Below are positions 41,695 to 52,934 of a DNA stretch of 64,000 nt, piece after piece. The position numbers were made by a program, and so were the translations under genes. Source of the stretch: Symbiodinium sp. CCMP2592 (lineage: Eukaryota > Sar > Dinophyceae > Suessiales > Symbiodiniaceae); NCBI GenBank assembly GCA_905221615.1, contig CAJNDT010000497.1, forward strand, positions 62,001 through 126,000, given 5' to 3'. Every line of letters starts with the position of its first letter. The first letter of the stretch is position 1. Under the pieces are notes generated by a model. That model was given only the letters and a program-made list of their open reading frames with translations. It did not search any database and was not told the DNA's origin.

Positions 41695-43250
41695 ACGCAT
41701 GAGGACTTGGGGCAACGAGCTGGCCGGCGGCGGCAGCTTCTTACCTGCAGATTGCGCCGCACCACATGCTTGCGGAGAGAAGTGGCCTTTCAATTTAGGT
41801 TCCGACCTCCCGACTGGAATCTCTCGGCTTTTCGCGACAAACGATGCCTTCGCAGCAGTCCGGAGCGATGGGACCGCTCTTGCCTTAGTCGGAAGATCAA
41901 GATCTGGAAAAACAATTTTTGCCTGTTTGCACCCGTTTAAGCTTTATGCCGTGGACAGTGAGGTCGCGACATGGGGTGATCCAACTTCGGGTGGCAACAG
42001 CGACTGTGCTGTGCGTAGGGGGCAGCCTCATTTTGCTGCGTCTGACACATGAAGTTGGAGAACTGCACGTGAGTGACTAAGCATGCCAAAGGCGATGCTG
42101 TGCAACACCTTCTGCATGATGTGCAGGCTGGTCTGGCCCTGAAGGGTCTTATCAAGTCAACTGCCGAAACAGCACACCAGCACTCCAAGTGTAGCTGACA
42201 ATAGTGTTTTGCTGTGTTAATTGATCCGCCTCCCACCGATGACAGGAGATGCGTAGGACCGGCATAGGAAGCGTGCCCTGGCAGGAGATATTTGCCACAA
42301 AAGCAGCTTTTGCTGCCCTTCGGTCAGATGGCTCTGCCGACATCTTGGCAGCTGTAGCCATACCTTGGAGCAGTGAACATCTACTCTGCAAGTTGAAGAT
42401 TCTGGACTGAGGTCATTACTTGGGGCAGCCCGATGTATGGAGGAAACAGCAGCCGTGTAGAACATCAGCTTCAGGGAGGTGCCAATTTGGGTCGTCGACT
42501 TGACAATATGTGCCCGTTTCATGGGCCATAGACCCATGTCTTATCCTCATTCATCACTCACTTTCTAAGACCAGCCAGCACCTCAGCCGAACAGCTTTCC
42601 AAGTCGTAGCTCGTGTGCAGGTGTTGCACGGGTTTACGCTGCGGAGTGTGCCTTTGCTGCCGTGCGCACAGACGGCTCATTGGTTACGCGCGGTACTCAA
42701 GATGCCTTCTCCCAAAGATCACTGCTCACTAGGTCCGCTAGCGAAGTTGCATGTCGGCAGGAAAGCTTGGCAATGAGCGATGCGAGAGCAAAGCAAAACC
42801 TTGGATGAAGACGGCAATTAATGTTTGGGTTTTGATTGGGCAATAAGGCAGTAAGGCGAAGGGCATTGTCATGAGAGATCAATCAGGGTCGGTGGCAGAT
42901 TCTTGGATGTGCTGCTGTGGGATCCTGACCGAAGTCACATGTGACAGATGACCTGGGCAAGCAAGAAGACAGAGAGGCGGGCAAGCCAGCATCACTCCAT
43001 AACTGCACGAATTATTCGACTTTGGTAGTGTTTCCGGTTGAGCAGGAAGTCCAAAACACATGAGAGCGGGGCCATGGCAACTAGTAACTAGCTGCCTAGC
43101 TAGCGGCAGGAGTAGCCGTGCTGCCTCTCTTGGCTTTGCCTTCTCTCGAGAGCACGGCTCCGGAGTGCTGAGGTGGGGGTACCCGCGCTACGGCGGTTGC
43201 TGCGAAGCTGTGAGGCACCAGCTGGTGGCTGAAGCCCTGAAAGCTGCATG
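41695..43250 (+). CDS. RCC1-like repeat gene, array B
   Basis: Alternating half-repeats lie in order: RTWGNELAGGGS (41702), LFATNDAFAAVRSDGT (ending 41875), VATWGDPTSGGNSD (from 41963), EIFATKAAFAALRSDGS (ending 42335), VITWGSPMYGGNSSRVEHQL (from 42412), YAAECAFAAVRTDGSLVTRG (about 42630) and GVLRWGYPRYGGCCEAVRHQ (about 43155). Two repeats are split at the same place, between DG(S/T) and V.TWG, by introns 41876-41962 and 42336-42411. Both are GC-AG and under 90 bp. A conserved intron position argues for a true spliced gene rather than scattered fragments. The protein would be a beta-propeller repeat protein; partner unknown. Joins between successive repeats are not solved, and some units have lost the tryptophan or Gly-Gly pair. 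Confidence 0.65.
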
Positions 43251-43700
43251 TGAGTGCCAGACCCCACGCTGAGAGCCAAAACTTGCCTCGAAAGCGCCGA
43301 AGCCAGTGAATCTAGCCAAAGCGCTGCATGCTTTCGTGCGAAGACCTGTCTGTGTCGCAGCCACTGGAAGCTCAGACCACGGTCAAGGCAGATGTCGTAC
43401 GACCACTGACCCTGATGTGCACGTATCGATGCAGCGAGTTCCCTCCATCAAAAGCAGCTCTGAAATATCGATGTCACTTAGACCCAGACTCAGTTCTCAT
43501 ACAGCCCCTGTAATGGAGCATGGCTGATGAGCTGGCCGCACTACAACATGCCTGGGAGCCGTGAGTTGCACTTTCCAGGGAATGGGGGGAGCTGTGGAAG
43601 AAACGCAGTTGATGTGCCGCACCGACTTCATTACACGTTGGCACCTGAACCTTGACCTCCTAAATCTCAAGACCCTCGACAAGCTCCGCACAGTTCCAAG

Positions 43701-44703
43701 GAGACAGAGCAACAGGAGCTCCTGCGTTCCGAGAGAGTGCTGCAGGCACCGTGCTTCCAACATGAGGTCTTCTGGGCGTTAAAGACATCCTGATCTTGAG
43801 TGCACGAACATGTTGCTGCGGGTTTTTTGTCTTGCTGACGGTGATGTTCCGGAGGGAGGCTCCTTCGAGCCTTTACCGGCAAGTCGGTATGAGGGATGAA
43901 CCTTGCAAAGGCGATTTAGCAACATGTTTGCGTCGGCAAGCAGCAAGCAGCTACGATAGCAAAGCCGCGTTTGCAGTTCGTTTTGATAGTGGATCGTGCG
44001 CCTCTCCTGGCATCCATGACTACTGCCATATCCACTCAGTATGCAACCCGGGAGCAGATGCGCACAGCACCTCAGACAGGCACTTCGACAGGCACAGGCA
44101 TCCCTGCAGCAACGACTCGAGACTGAGATTGCAAGTTTGAGGATCTGCAGTAGAGGGCTCGTATCCGGAAGCTGAAATCAGCCTCGGCAGCGATTCTCAG
44201 ATCAATCAAGAAGGACTACCGGCATTCATTGTAAGGCGTGGCTTGATGACAGTAGGACAACAGTGAGTGAACACTTGCCCAATGTTTGCCGAGGATGACT
44301 TGCTGGATGAGTGCCATCATCTTCGCGAGGAGGTGGGTGTCTCGTAGTTTTCAAGCCCCACATAGGCAGCGAAGTGTCGCTCGGCGGGTTGACCACAGTC
44401 TGCGTTCGTGGCACCTCTGGACTCGGGGATTCATCTAGCAGGTCGTTGAGAACAATCCTGTGGCAGCGGCATGTGTCGCAGTGGAGCAGGAGATTGAGGC
44501 CGCGAGTGTTTGACGGACCTACAATACAGTAGCCCGGGCAGCTTCGTTGTGTAGCAAATACAAGACTCATCACAGAAGCCTTGAATCATCGGATGAGGCA
44601 CTTTTTGAGGACCTCGAAGCTCTGGGTCCTCGGAAAGCCTCTTTGGTGCGGGAGCTGCTCGGCATCGATAGCTTCAACCCGTTGATCTGCCGAGTCGAGT
44701 GAT
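43701..44703 (+). CDS. Coiled-coil exon group 5
   Basis: 43701-43745 is a 15-codon exon between AAG and GC (ETEQQELLRSERVLQ). About 44056-44150 reads AQHLRQALRQAQASLQQRLE and continues helical. 44282-44332 reads FAEDDLLDECHHLREE before GAG|GTGGGT. About 44576-44703 reads SSDEALFEDLEALGPRKASL and closes at a stop, so it may be a last exon or run past its donor. The group lies among RCC1-like segments on the same strand. Confidence 0.55.
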
Positions 44704-44758
44704 GAATGGGTTCGAGCTGGGCACAAAGTCATGCCCATCGCAAGTACCTAGTCAGGCA

Positions 44759-44970
44759 ATTACATTGGTAACGACGAACCCCGAAGCTTTCGCTTTATCA
44801 AACTCACCAGTCAATGTGGTCAACTCAATCAATAGCTGTGGCTTTGGCTGTAGCCTTGGGCGAAATTTTGGGCGTGCGCAACAAAGCGTTCAAGGTGGTG
44901 TCTTGTGGTCACACGAATGATTCAGATTTTGATGGTGCTGCCCTGTCTTGTGTTACAAACCAGCATGTGG
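44759..44970 (+). pseudogene. Degenerate RCC1-like unit
   Basis: Frames here keep the outline of one RCC1-like repeat: TTNPEAFALSNSPVNVV where AFAA...DGSVV is expected, then KVVSCGHTNDSDFDGAA where VVTWGHTN.GGDS is expected. The key tryptophan and the Gly-Gly pair are lost. It follows array B on the same strand and is probably a dead unit of it. Confidence 0.35.
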
Positions 44971-45235
44971 TCACACCCATGTAGACGCGCGAACCTGAAG
45001 GCAGCGGATGCACCTCCAGGTGCTCGGGAACATCTCCTTTTAGCCTGCGCAAGCTATACTACCTCCCAGACCCTGATACAACTGTTCGTGGCTGTGATGC
45101 ATCAGTCGAGACTGTGCTGAGATCAAGTGAAGCTTATGTGTGTCCGAGCCTCGAGGTGGGAATCGCTGTCCGGAGGTTAGCCGCTTAGCCCTTTAGTGTC
45201 AAGTTTGTTCCCTGTAGCTTGCTTGCCACCCTTGG

Positions 45236-45517
45236 ATGACGAAGAAGGTCGTAATCATACAGCTATTCGGCGCTTTCCAGCTTGTTGCTGCTGCTGACGA
45301 CATGAAAACCCTAAACCTTGCGAAAGCAGCACAACTCACCAATTCAAGCTTAAGCAGAATTGGGAAGCCGGGCCTCGAGCAATTTTTTCTGGGGGGTCAG
45401 CCCAACGCGTCTCAAACGAAATGGCAGCTGGAGCTGCAAGTACGATCGTTTCCAACTCAACTTCAGAAGCTCGAAAAGCCGGGTCTTTGGGGTGTTTCCC
45501 GTGCAAGGAACCCCTAG
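45236..45517 (+). CDS. Unassigned short open frame
   Basis: A 93-codon ATG frame begins with a short hydrophobic segment (KVVIIQLFGAFQLVAAA) that could act as a signal peptide. The remainder is Gln/Leu-rich without a recognised motif. It may be chance. Confidence 0.2.
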   Translation: MTKKVVIIQLFGAFQLVAAADDMKTLNLAKAAQLTNSSLSRIGKPGLEQFFLGGQPNASQTKWQLELQVRSFPTQLQKLEKPGLWGVSRARNP

Positions 45518-45675
45518 GGCCTAGCCGTGCTCAAACTTGCCACAGCCTGCTGGGCTGCAGCGGAGACCGTTGCAACCTCAACTCGAGTGTCCCCAGTGGG
45601 AGTCTGCAAACGACGGAGCCCCTGGACCCCTCCTGCATGGTATCCCCGAAGCGCTGCACCAAGTGCATCCCGGAG

Positions 45676-46544
45676 GCGCGAGAGGCCTGTCGTGCCCTGG
45701 AGATCGACCGAAACCGCGCCTGCCAGAACCTCCGGGAGGTCAGCCCGAGAAAGAACGTGTTTGCTCCAACATTTATTCGTGCATGCTGGCCCCTTTCTTT
45801 CACAGGCGGTCGTAAGTTCAAGTCAGGCATACTGTAGCAGTCATTGCTATGATGTATGCGACTACCGTTCATGGGACAATGACCGTTGCCGACATGTACT
45901 GAAAGACGTTAATTAGGGCAGACATCTCACATTTGGCAGCATTTCTTTGCCCCGCCTTTCCTCACAATTCCCATGCAGCGGAGGCGCAGAAGCCCTTGCA
46001 AGAGCAGCGTGCCGCGGTGGAGGGCCGCATCCAGGCTGCGGAGATCCAGGCACGATCCTTGGTGTCCGCAGAGGTGCAGGCGCGGGCTGAGGAACAAAGA
46101 GTGGAGGCCCAGGAGCAGCTACAGCGAGCAAAGGAGGAGGTCGCTGAAATGCGGCTGAAGTTGGCAGACTCCTGGGTGACGGACACGGACAGGGTAGCTG
46201 ACTCTGAGGATATGCAAGCCCTGGAAGAGGTGGAGAAATCCTTGCAGTGGCTTGCGAACACCCAACATGCTGCATCCGCACAGACACAGCTGGTTGAGCG
46301 ACTGGAGCGCAAGAAGGGTAGTCTTCAACAGCGCTTGCGAGAGGTCTCGGAAGAAAAGGCAGCATTGCAGTCGACTCGGGTGGATTTGGGAGATGCTGGC
46401 AAGGCGATGCGTGAAACCATGGCCTCACAAAGTGAGGGCTATGTAAAGCAGCTGGTGGGTTTGGAGGAGGCCAGACGTGCGGCTGATTCGGACAGGATCA
46501 AGCTGATGCAGGACTTTACCAAAGGGTGGAATATTATGGAATAG
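45676..46544 (+). CDS. Coiled-coil exon group 6, with the longest rod exon
   Basis: 45676-45738 is a 21-codon exon (AREACRALEIDRNRACQNLR) with a GT donor. After a 240-bp intron ending CCATGCAG, the exon 45979-46544 encodes about 188 residues of near-continuous coiled coil. Examples are RVEAQEQLQRAKEEVAEMRL and QLVERLERKKGSLQQRLREV. It ends KLMQDFTKGWNIME before TAG. There is no helix-breaking domain and no hydrophobic segment. This is the best single piece of coding evidence for the coiled-coil gene series. The stop could be the true C-terminus, or lie after a GT donor at AAAGG|GTGGAA. Composition (Glu, Gln, Arg, Ala) is like SMC-, myosin-tail- or centrosome-type rods, but no family can be named. 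Confidence 0.75.
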
Positions 46545-47345
46545 CGGGATTGATTTTCTCAAGCCAAGCTTGCCGCCCTCGTGCCAAGTCAGTTCAAAGA
46601 AAGTAGTAGGTTCGTAGCATGAAGGATCCTTTGACCCGGCATGCCTCGTGTCTTGACTTGTCCATCCTCTGTGCTAGACTAAAACCTGGCCACCACTGCA
46701 GGTGCTCAGCACTTTGTGCTTCCCTGGCATGCTTTGCAGGGATGAAAAACCCAGCTTGGCACTGCTACATGGAACCTGGACTCACTGCGCCTGTTGAATG
46801 CTTGCCACGACTTTACCCCAGATGCTACTGTACACCGTGAGTTTGTCAAAACACGACAGAGCATGGTAATTGGAGCGTGGTTTTTGTCCGCGGGTTCACG
46901 TGTGCTTCCATGCTTTCCGTGGATCCTGGGAGTGTGTTTCGGGACTTGTCCACTCCCTGACTGGCATTGCCTTCGCCCTCATTCTAGGCTCACGATTTCA
47001 GCGTCCGAAGCAGCTGAAGACAACTTGGCATTTCATGCCAGTGGGCAAAGCCTGATCTGAACCGTTCGTCGCTTCTTCCTCCCAAAACCGTAAGTATGAG
47101 TTGAAACTCGTGGTCAAAATTGCATGTGAAGGCGAAGGAAATCGGTGCAGTATAGGATCTTGGGTGGTCAGTCGATATTTCTGTGTGTGGGGAAGAAGTG
47201 TAAGTTCTGCGGAGGAGTCCGCATCGAGTCGCGGTTGCTCGTCCACTCGCCCCGACACCCCTGCCCAATAGGTGTGCTGGGGTTTGGATTGTGTTGTGGT
47301 TGATGTATGCTGTGCTCAGGGTCGCAGCTGTTGACGTGACGGCAG
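46545..47345. other. Stretch without recognisable gene
   Basis: No domain, coiled-coil exon or repeat is visible. Frames are short and overlapping. It probably represents intron or intergenic DNA between coiled-coil exons. Confidence 0.4.
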
Positions 47346-47846
47346 GACTGTGCCGACATGCAGGACAAGCTGGATGACCTGACCACCCGCGAAGCCCGCC
47401 AGGCGTCGATCAAGGGCCGGCACACTCAATTGCAGGCCGGGGCGTCGGGAATTGGCCGTGCTGCAATTGTCCGTGAATCAAGCAGACACAGAAGATTCAT
47501 GGCGCCCCCAAAAGAACTTTGCTAGTGCCACTGAGTCGTGTGTGTCGATGTGAGAACCCGCCCTCAAGATCACGATGAGCTTCCTGACGAAAAACAGGTT
47601 GCTTGCCGCTGCGTGGCTGATGAAAGCCACCGGCTCCGAGACTCTTGGCTCCTGGTTTGCTGCAGGGGGGGTGGGACTTGGGACTGTAGGTGCGGACATC
47701 ACGCATGTGCGAAGTTGTCTACGTCAGCTCTATTTTTGAGTTTCGGTCAAGGACATGAATGCGGCGTTGGGCGAGATGCTTCTGAGCGATGAGACGCCGA
47801 CAGACTTCACGCATGACGACAGCGATGCCGACGCGGTAAGCGTCCT

Positions 47847-47901
<55 letters not shown>

Positions 47902-48403
47902 ATTAATCAAAAAGCTGATTCATGTTTGGCTTTGCTATCCGTATGTTGATGGGATGCCCCCTTCGCAACACTGTTGAGATAGTGTGGATGACCCGAGTGA
48001 CGCTTGCACGAGGTTGCCGAGTTTGTTATGGTTTAGGGGTGTGCTGTTTCGGGGGTTTTAAAATGTGCGCTCGGGAACCCCTCTTTCCTCCCCAAATAGA
48101 GGCCGAGCTGGAAAGGTGGGCCTTCGGGCCAAGGTCCCGGGGCCCTGCAGGTCTTAAGGCAGTGTGCTGGTGCTCGGGTTCAGAGGGCTATTCTGGGCCA
48201 TCACCCACCATGTGTCAAGTTCCATCAGAGGCCACCAGCCTGCCAGTTTTGACAGTGCAGGTGATGCGCCTGCTGCTGTTGCAAAAGAAGCTCGTGGATC
48301 GTCAGGAGCTGCATTCAAACAGATCCCCCGCTTTTGGCTTGCAGAGAGTCTTTCCAAGAGTCAGGAGTCCTACGCGGCAGAAAGGGAGCAGCTGGGAGAC
48401 AAG
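47346..48403 (+). CDS. Coiled-coil exon group 7
   Basis: 47346-47435 is a clean 30-codon exon between GGCAG and GC (DCADMQDKLDDLTTREARQA...). Around 47573-47735 a frame reads SFLTKNRLLAAAWLMKATGS and then a glycine-rich stretch; it may be an exon of another type. From 48100 a short piece reads AELERWAFGPRSRG. 48345-48403 reads ESLSKSQESYAAEREQLGDK after TTGCAG, with a GC donor. The GA microsatellite lies between them. Confidence 0.5.
47851..47899. repeat. GA microsatellite
   Basis: About 24 uninterrupted GA dinucleotides, ending in a TAAATTAAT patch. Simple-sequence DNA in probable intron. Confidence 0.95.
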
Positions 48404-50086
48404 GCCCTTCCGTGCATCAGCCTCTCTTTGGGTCTTCTTCGTCCGCTTCATTGCAAGCATGCGCCTAGACTGGCTAGGTAACATTAAGTCTGGTGGGCAA
48501 TTACTCTACACTTCTTTGCAGAGAGTGGGGTCATTTTGAAACAGGATTCCGGCGTTTCGCTCACCAGCTCTTCATCGTGTTCTTCATCATTCCATCATGT
48601 GGCGAGCCAAGTTTAGGATTGTTGTCCGGCTCTCTGGCCCCTTCCCCAAACCATAAGAGCCATGATGCATCCGCAATAGTCATTCATCAATCAAATGGTG
48701 GGAACATCATAGAGGCGCCTCACGATGCCTGCAGACCCAACGTTTTTCACAGTAGCAGCAAGCAGGGGAAAGCACGCGCTTTCCTTCATGTTTTGCAGGT
48801 GCGCGACCTCGAGCGGAAGGGAGTTGCTTGGCGAAGGAACTAGAAAACCGATCACTAGTGAGGTGGATGTTGACACTTCTTTGCATAGCTGGAGCTGTGA
48901 AACACCAGTCAGTCTCGCAGCCAAGATGTTTCACCAAGTCACAAGTCCGCGTAGTGCGCACAAGGCCTTTCTGCTCGGACATATTGAGGACCTGCAACAG
49001 AAATCTGACAGACCTTGGGTGTTAGGCTGTGTACTTGTTGGCCTCTCCTGACTTGCACGAGTTTCGAATTATGTGGCAAAACAGGGTCGTCTTCAGTTTC
49101 AGTGTTCTCATTGTCGCTCGCGACTTGCACGTTGCACTGTACTAACTGTGTCTAATAGATAGCTGGGTATGTAGGTAGATGGAACTTGCGTGCGTGTCAG
49201 CGCAGGCAGTGCAGAAAGGGTCGAAGATGTCGTAGCCCCGCAGTGTCTGGCTAAACCTTTGGTTGTGCGCGGGCCGGTGTTTCTCGTGGAGGCCCCTCAA
49301 AACGTACAGGTCTCGGTTGGAGAGACTGTCGTGGTCGATGTACGCTCATTCCGTGTACATGGTTTGGCGTCACCCCATTAACGTAGCGGTAGGCGATGCT
49401 TGCCCATCCACTCATCGTTCACTTGCGAAGCCACACAGCTGCCGACCTTTCTATCCAACCGTTGCATCGACGTTACCGTTACAGAAGCTGCCGGGTAGCG
49501 AAAGCATGCAGCAGACCTTGCACATCTTGCACACACACACACACAAGCAGCACACACATGTGTGACACATGCGATGTTCATGCGACACACGTTTGATCCG
49601 GGATAGGCTGGCAGGGTCTTGTCAGTTTCCAGTACAGTTTCCAACTGCTTGACTCGCTGCCTCGCTGCTCCAGGTCTCGCCGCAATTCTTTGACCCTGCA
49701 CCTGCAATGCCGACGCCAACATCGACACAGGCCTGATGGAGGTCAGTGCTGTGTATCTTTCCGCACATTGAACTGGAGTGAAACACCATCTGGCATTTGC
49801 AGTAGTTGATGGGAAGACTGCTCTTGCGGTGCATGTCCCAAGCAGGAGTATGGAGGAGTTTACTGCTTCTGAACCTGTATGTTGTGCGGATGGAGGTTCA
49901 GGCTGATGATGTCAAGAGTGACTTTTTTTTGATGGTCATAGCCACACCGGGTACGATCGTGAGGATTCCGAAAACTTGAAGACAAAAATGCGCATACATC
50001 GACGTGTAGACACACGTATGTTTCAAGGAAGGTGTACTAGTACAGTGTACATATACATCCGCTGCGTAGCGCGCATGCATACAAAG
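48404..50086. other. Stretch with only weak exon hints
   Basis: A short helical segment after TTTTGCAG at 48800 (VRDLERKGVAW), another near 48925-49010 (HKAFLLGHIEDLQQKSD) and a CA-rich run at 49521-49592. Nothing else is supported. Confidence 0.35.
49521..49592. repeat. CA-rich simple sequence
   Basis: Runs of ACACAC with ACATG interruptions over about 70 bp. Confidence 0.8.
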
Positions 50087-50202
50087 GGAGACTCTGGGCG
50101 TTTCCGGGCCCTGCAGGCCGCCTCCAGCTCACTGGTCAGCTCAGTGCGGGAGCGCTTCTCGCAATTCCGCGACGTCGCCTTGAAACGAAGATGCAGCGAT
50201 GG
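50087..50202 (+). CDS. Coiled-coil exon
   Basis: A frame entered after CTGCAG at 50116 reads AASSSLVSSVRERFSQFRDV and then a basic end (ALKRR). It is an amphipathic helix in the style of the other exon groups. Boundaries are approximate. Confidence 0.4.
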
Positions 50203-51424
50203 GGGGCCCTGCATGATATCCGGTTTCGGGAGGTTGAACTGAGGCCGTGGGACTGCAGGCTTCGGTTCTATCGCATGATGATTTGCACTAGGGCTGGCAG
50301 TGCGTCGCTAAACATGCGCCCGTTGCTGTGCTTGCTTTGTGCGGGTGTGAGTGCCGAGACATGCAGTACCACGCCCAGGCGGCAGCTACTTGTCTCGCAC
50401 ATTGCTTGCGAAGCCAAGGAAGCGGGCGTAAACTTGCCCCGCTTTCCAAGCTGCGGCACGGGAGTTGGCGTGCGACGGCAAAAAGTGTTGGCAGCGACCC
50501 TACAGTATCTGCTGCCTCGGCTTGCGCTGCTGCTCCTCCGGAGTTCTAAATCCTGCGGTAATGTGCTATTGAACCGAATGAGCAGGCTCAAGCCCCAAGG
50601 GCAAGCCGACAGATGCTGTGAGCAAGGTTTGTAGGTGTTTATAGTTGACATGCCAGCCTGCAAGTGAACAATTAAAGCAGTCACCGTCGCTTGTGCGAGA
50701 GTTCAGAACACTTCGCCGCTGCACCTCAAGCTCCCCACCCACCCCATCGGCATGCATCAGCCAGGTGCAGGAAATGAGAGACTGACCTTTCTCCTGTGGT
50801 GCTCTGCGTCATTGCCATGGACCCCGGTCTGGTACATGCTGACCCACAAGGCCCCGAACCGCACTTGTCTTCATAAGCTCTTCCGAGTTCCGAGTGACAG
50901 AGGGATGACAAAAACGTTGCAGGTGACGTCCGTGAGGATGGCCCGAAGGAAGAGAAGTGCCCCATGCACTTGGCTCTTGCCTCGATCAAGAACCGGTGTC
51001 CAAGGCGACGAGTAGACGAATCTGTGTGTCAATGTCCTGGTTGAGGCCTTTCCAGACTTTGTTCGCTGCGACTCCTGCAAGGACTTAGCAATATGTGTGT
51101 GATTGTCCATGTGTGTGTGTGTACGAAATGTTGCAGCGACACTCTCCGGCTACTTCGGCATGGAAGGAGATTTACAAGGATCTGCCGAGTGATGGCAAGG
51201 CACCACTGCCTGGACTGAAGCAGCCTTTTCCAGTCGCTCGGATGCAAGGAAGATCAACGAAGCTTCTCGAGCTTCATGCTGTTCGATCGATCCATCGAGG
51301 TCACTGCGCTGCAAAGCAACACCCGGCTTGATGTCTTGGTCACTTCCTCAGCATTCCTGAGCCTTCTCGAGACTCCGGAAGTGCGGGGATCATGGGACCC
51401 GTCCGGTGAGGAGCACCAGTCCCC

Positions 51425-51641
51425 TGACGGCATGCTGGAGAAGTATCAATGCATAGAGGCAAGAGTGCAAACGCAAAGAGAGAAGCCAAGCAAGCGCTTC
51501 ATGAGAGAGCTTGGAGTGCTCCAGGACGAGCATGGGAAGTACAAGTTCGCCAGAAGCCGCCAGCAGGAGCATCCGTCGGTGGCGGTCGTCATGGAACCCG
51601 CAAAGATGAAAGATGTTTTGGCGGCGGCACATGATGCATAG
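51425..51641 (+). CDS. Coiled-coil exon, possible C-terminal
   Basis: The frame reads DGMLEKYQCIEARVQTQREK and continues as charged helix for about 70 residues to a stop (ending KMKDVLAAAHDA). A second frame over the first third (KSANAKREAKQALHERAW) is also helical, so one exon boundary inside is likely. Style and strand match the other groups. Confidence 0.45.
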
Positions 51642-51930
51642 GCAGTCGCATGGATTATGCACAGAAGGTTCGCAGCCTGGCACGCTTTGAAGTTGTTGGA
51701 TGCACGAGGACGCACTGGAACTCGAAAGGCACGATTTGATGTTGCAGTGTGACTACATGTCCTTCCGCTGCCAATGACTCGGGTGCACTGCTGGTCACTT
51801 CTTTGTGGGCTGGACTGGGATCGCCAGAAGGCGTAAACTCCAGCTCCAGCGCGAGCGCACCAACAAAGCCAGACACGAGGCCGATCATGCCGGCATCTCA
51901 GACAAGACAAGGTGTCCTTACTCAGCCGAT

Positions 51931-51946
51931 GGGGGGGGGGGGGGGG
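51931..51946. repeat. G16 homopolymer
   Basis: Sixteen consecutive G on the plus strand, in non-coding context. Its length may be unreliable in sequencing. Confidence 0.9.
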
Positions 51947-52105
51947 AGGACGGGAGTGAAATTGCCACTGCCGCCATGAGGCTGCCCAAGATGTTCAGTG
52001 GCAGGCCAGGAATCGTTGATTCAGTCCATGTAACTTTGCATTGGCATTCGCTGTGGTCTAGATTGCTTGGCATGACAGCATGCCGTGCAAATTGCAGCCG
52101 GGCAG

Positions 52106-52832
52106 ATCGCGGATGCAGAGCGCTCCGTGGAGGAGATGCGATGCCGTCGAGACGGTGACATGCAGGTCGCGAGCCACGTCCTTCAAAGCAGCTTTGTGTG
52201 AATGTGTGCGAGAGGCTTTGGAGGTGCAAGCGCTCCTCTCAGCTATGCGGTTGGAAAGCTGAAAGCCCAATCTACGGGACCCTTATAGTAAGGGTGTTTG
52301 CGATGAATCGCACCGGCATACTTGTTTGGCCAAGATTGGCCAAGGACTTTGGCAATTTGGGGGGCGCATTCCCCGTCATGTGTTTGTTTAAAGTTTACCG
52401 TTTACACAGTTCGTGTGTGCAAAGGTACGGCAGGCCGACATCATGTTGGAAGAGGCACAAAGGGAAGCAGGAAAGCCGGGGGCCGAGTTGAGCTCGAAGC
52501 ACGCGCATTTTGCATGTCACGTGCAGTGCATGTTGCCTTTGCCCAGGCGATTGGAAGAAGCCCTGGGGCTCAAGCGTGCAGAAGAGGCCACGACCTTTTT
52601 TCAAGCTTCGTTTGTTAGCAATCGGTTCGTGGGGCATGCGAGCGGAAGCACCGACACGGGCCCGAATGCCGCTGCTGTTACGCGCTATGGTTACGACATG
52701 ACGTTCTGCATCACGCCGTCGATGGCATACAATGATATGGCACACCGTTTGCAGCAGTTCGCAGCAGGCGCATGTGGTTTCGTCCTCCCAACTGCTGAAT
52801 GCAGCCAGTCGTTGCCTCAGTTGCAGCGTTGA
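52106..52832 (+). CDS. Coiled-coil exon group 8
   Basis: 52106-52165 is exactly 20 codons between GGCAG and GTCGCG (IADAERSVEEMRCRRDGDMQ). 52213-52258 reads ALEVQALLSAMRLE with a GC donor. From 52425, after CAAAG, the frame reads VRQADIMLEEAQRE. It stays open to 52832, including LEEALGLKRAEEATTFFQAS and MAYNDMAHRLQQFA. Where the last exon stops is unclear. All encode helical, mostly charged sequence. Confidence 0.55.
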
Positions 52833-52934
52833 GCACTTGTGAGCTCAAAGATCATAATAGCGGAACTACGGCCGCTTGTCCTACTTGTCCTGTCGCGCAC
52901 GAGCTGAATGCAATCCTTGAGGGGAAAGGACCCG

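Noticed and set aside
51931..51946. G16 run as a possible G-quadruplex regulator
   Set aside because: A homopolymer in non-coding DNA with no gene start nearby; its length may also be a sequencing artefact.
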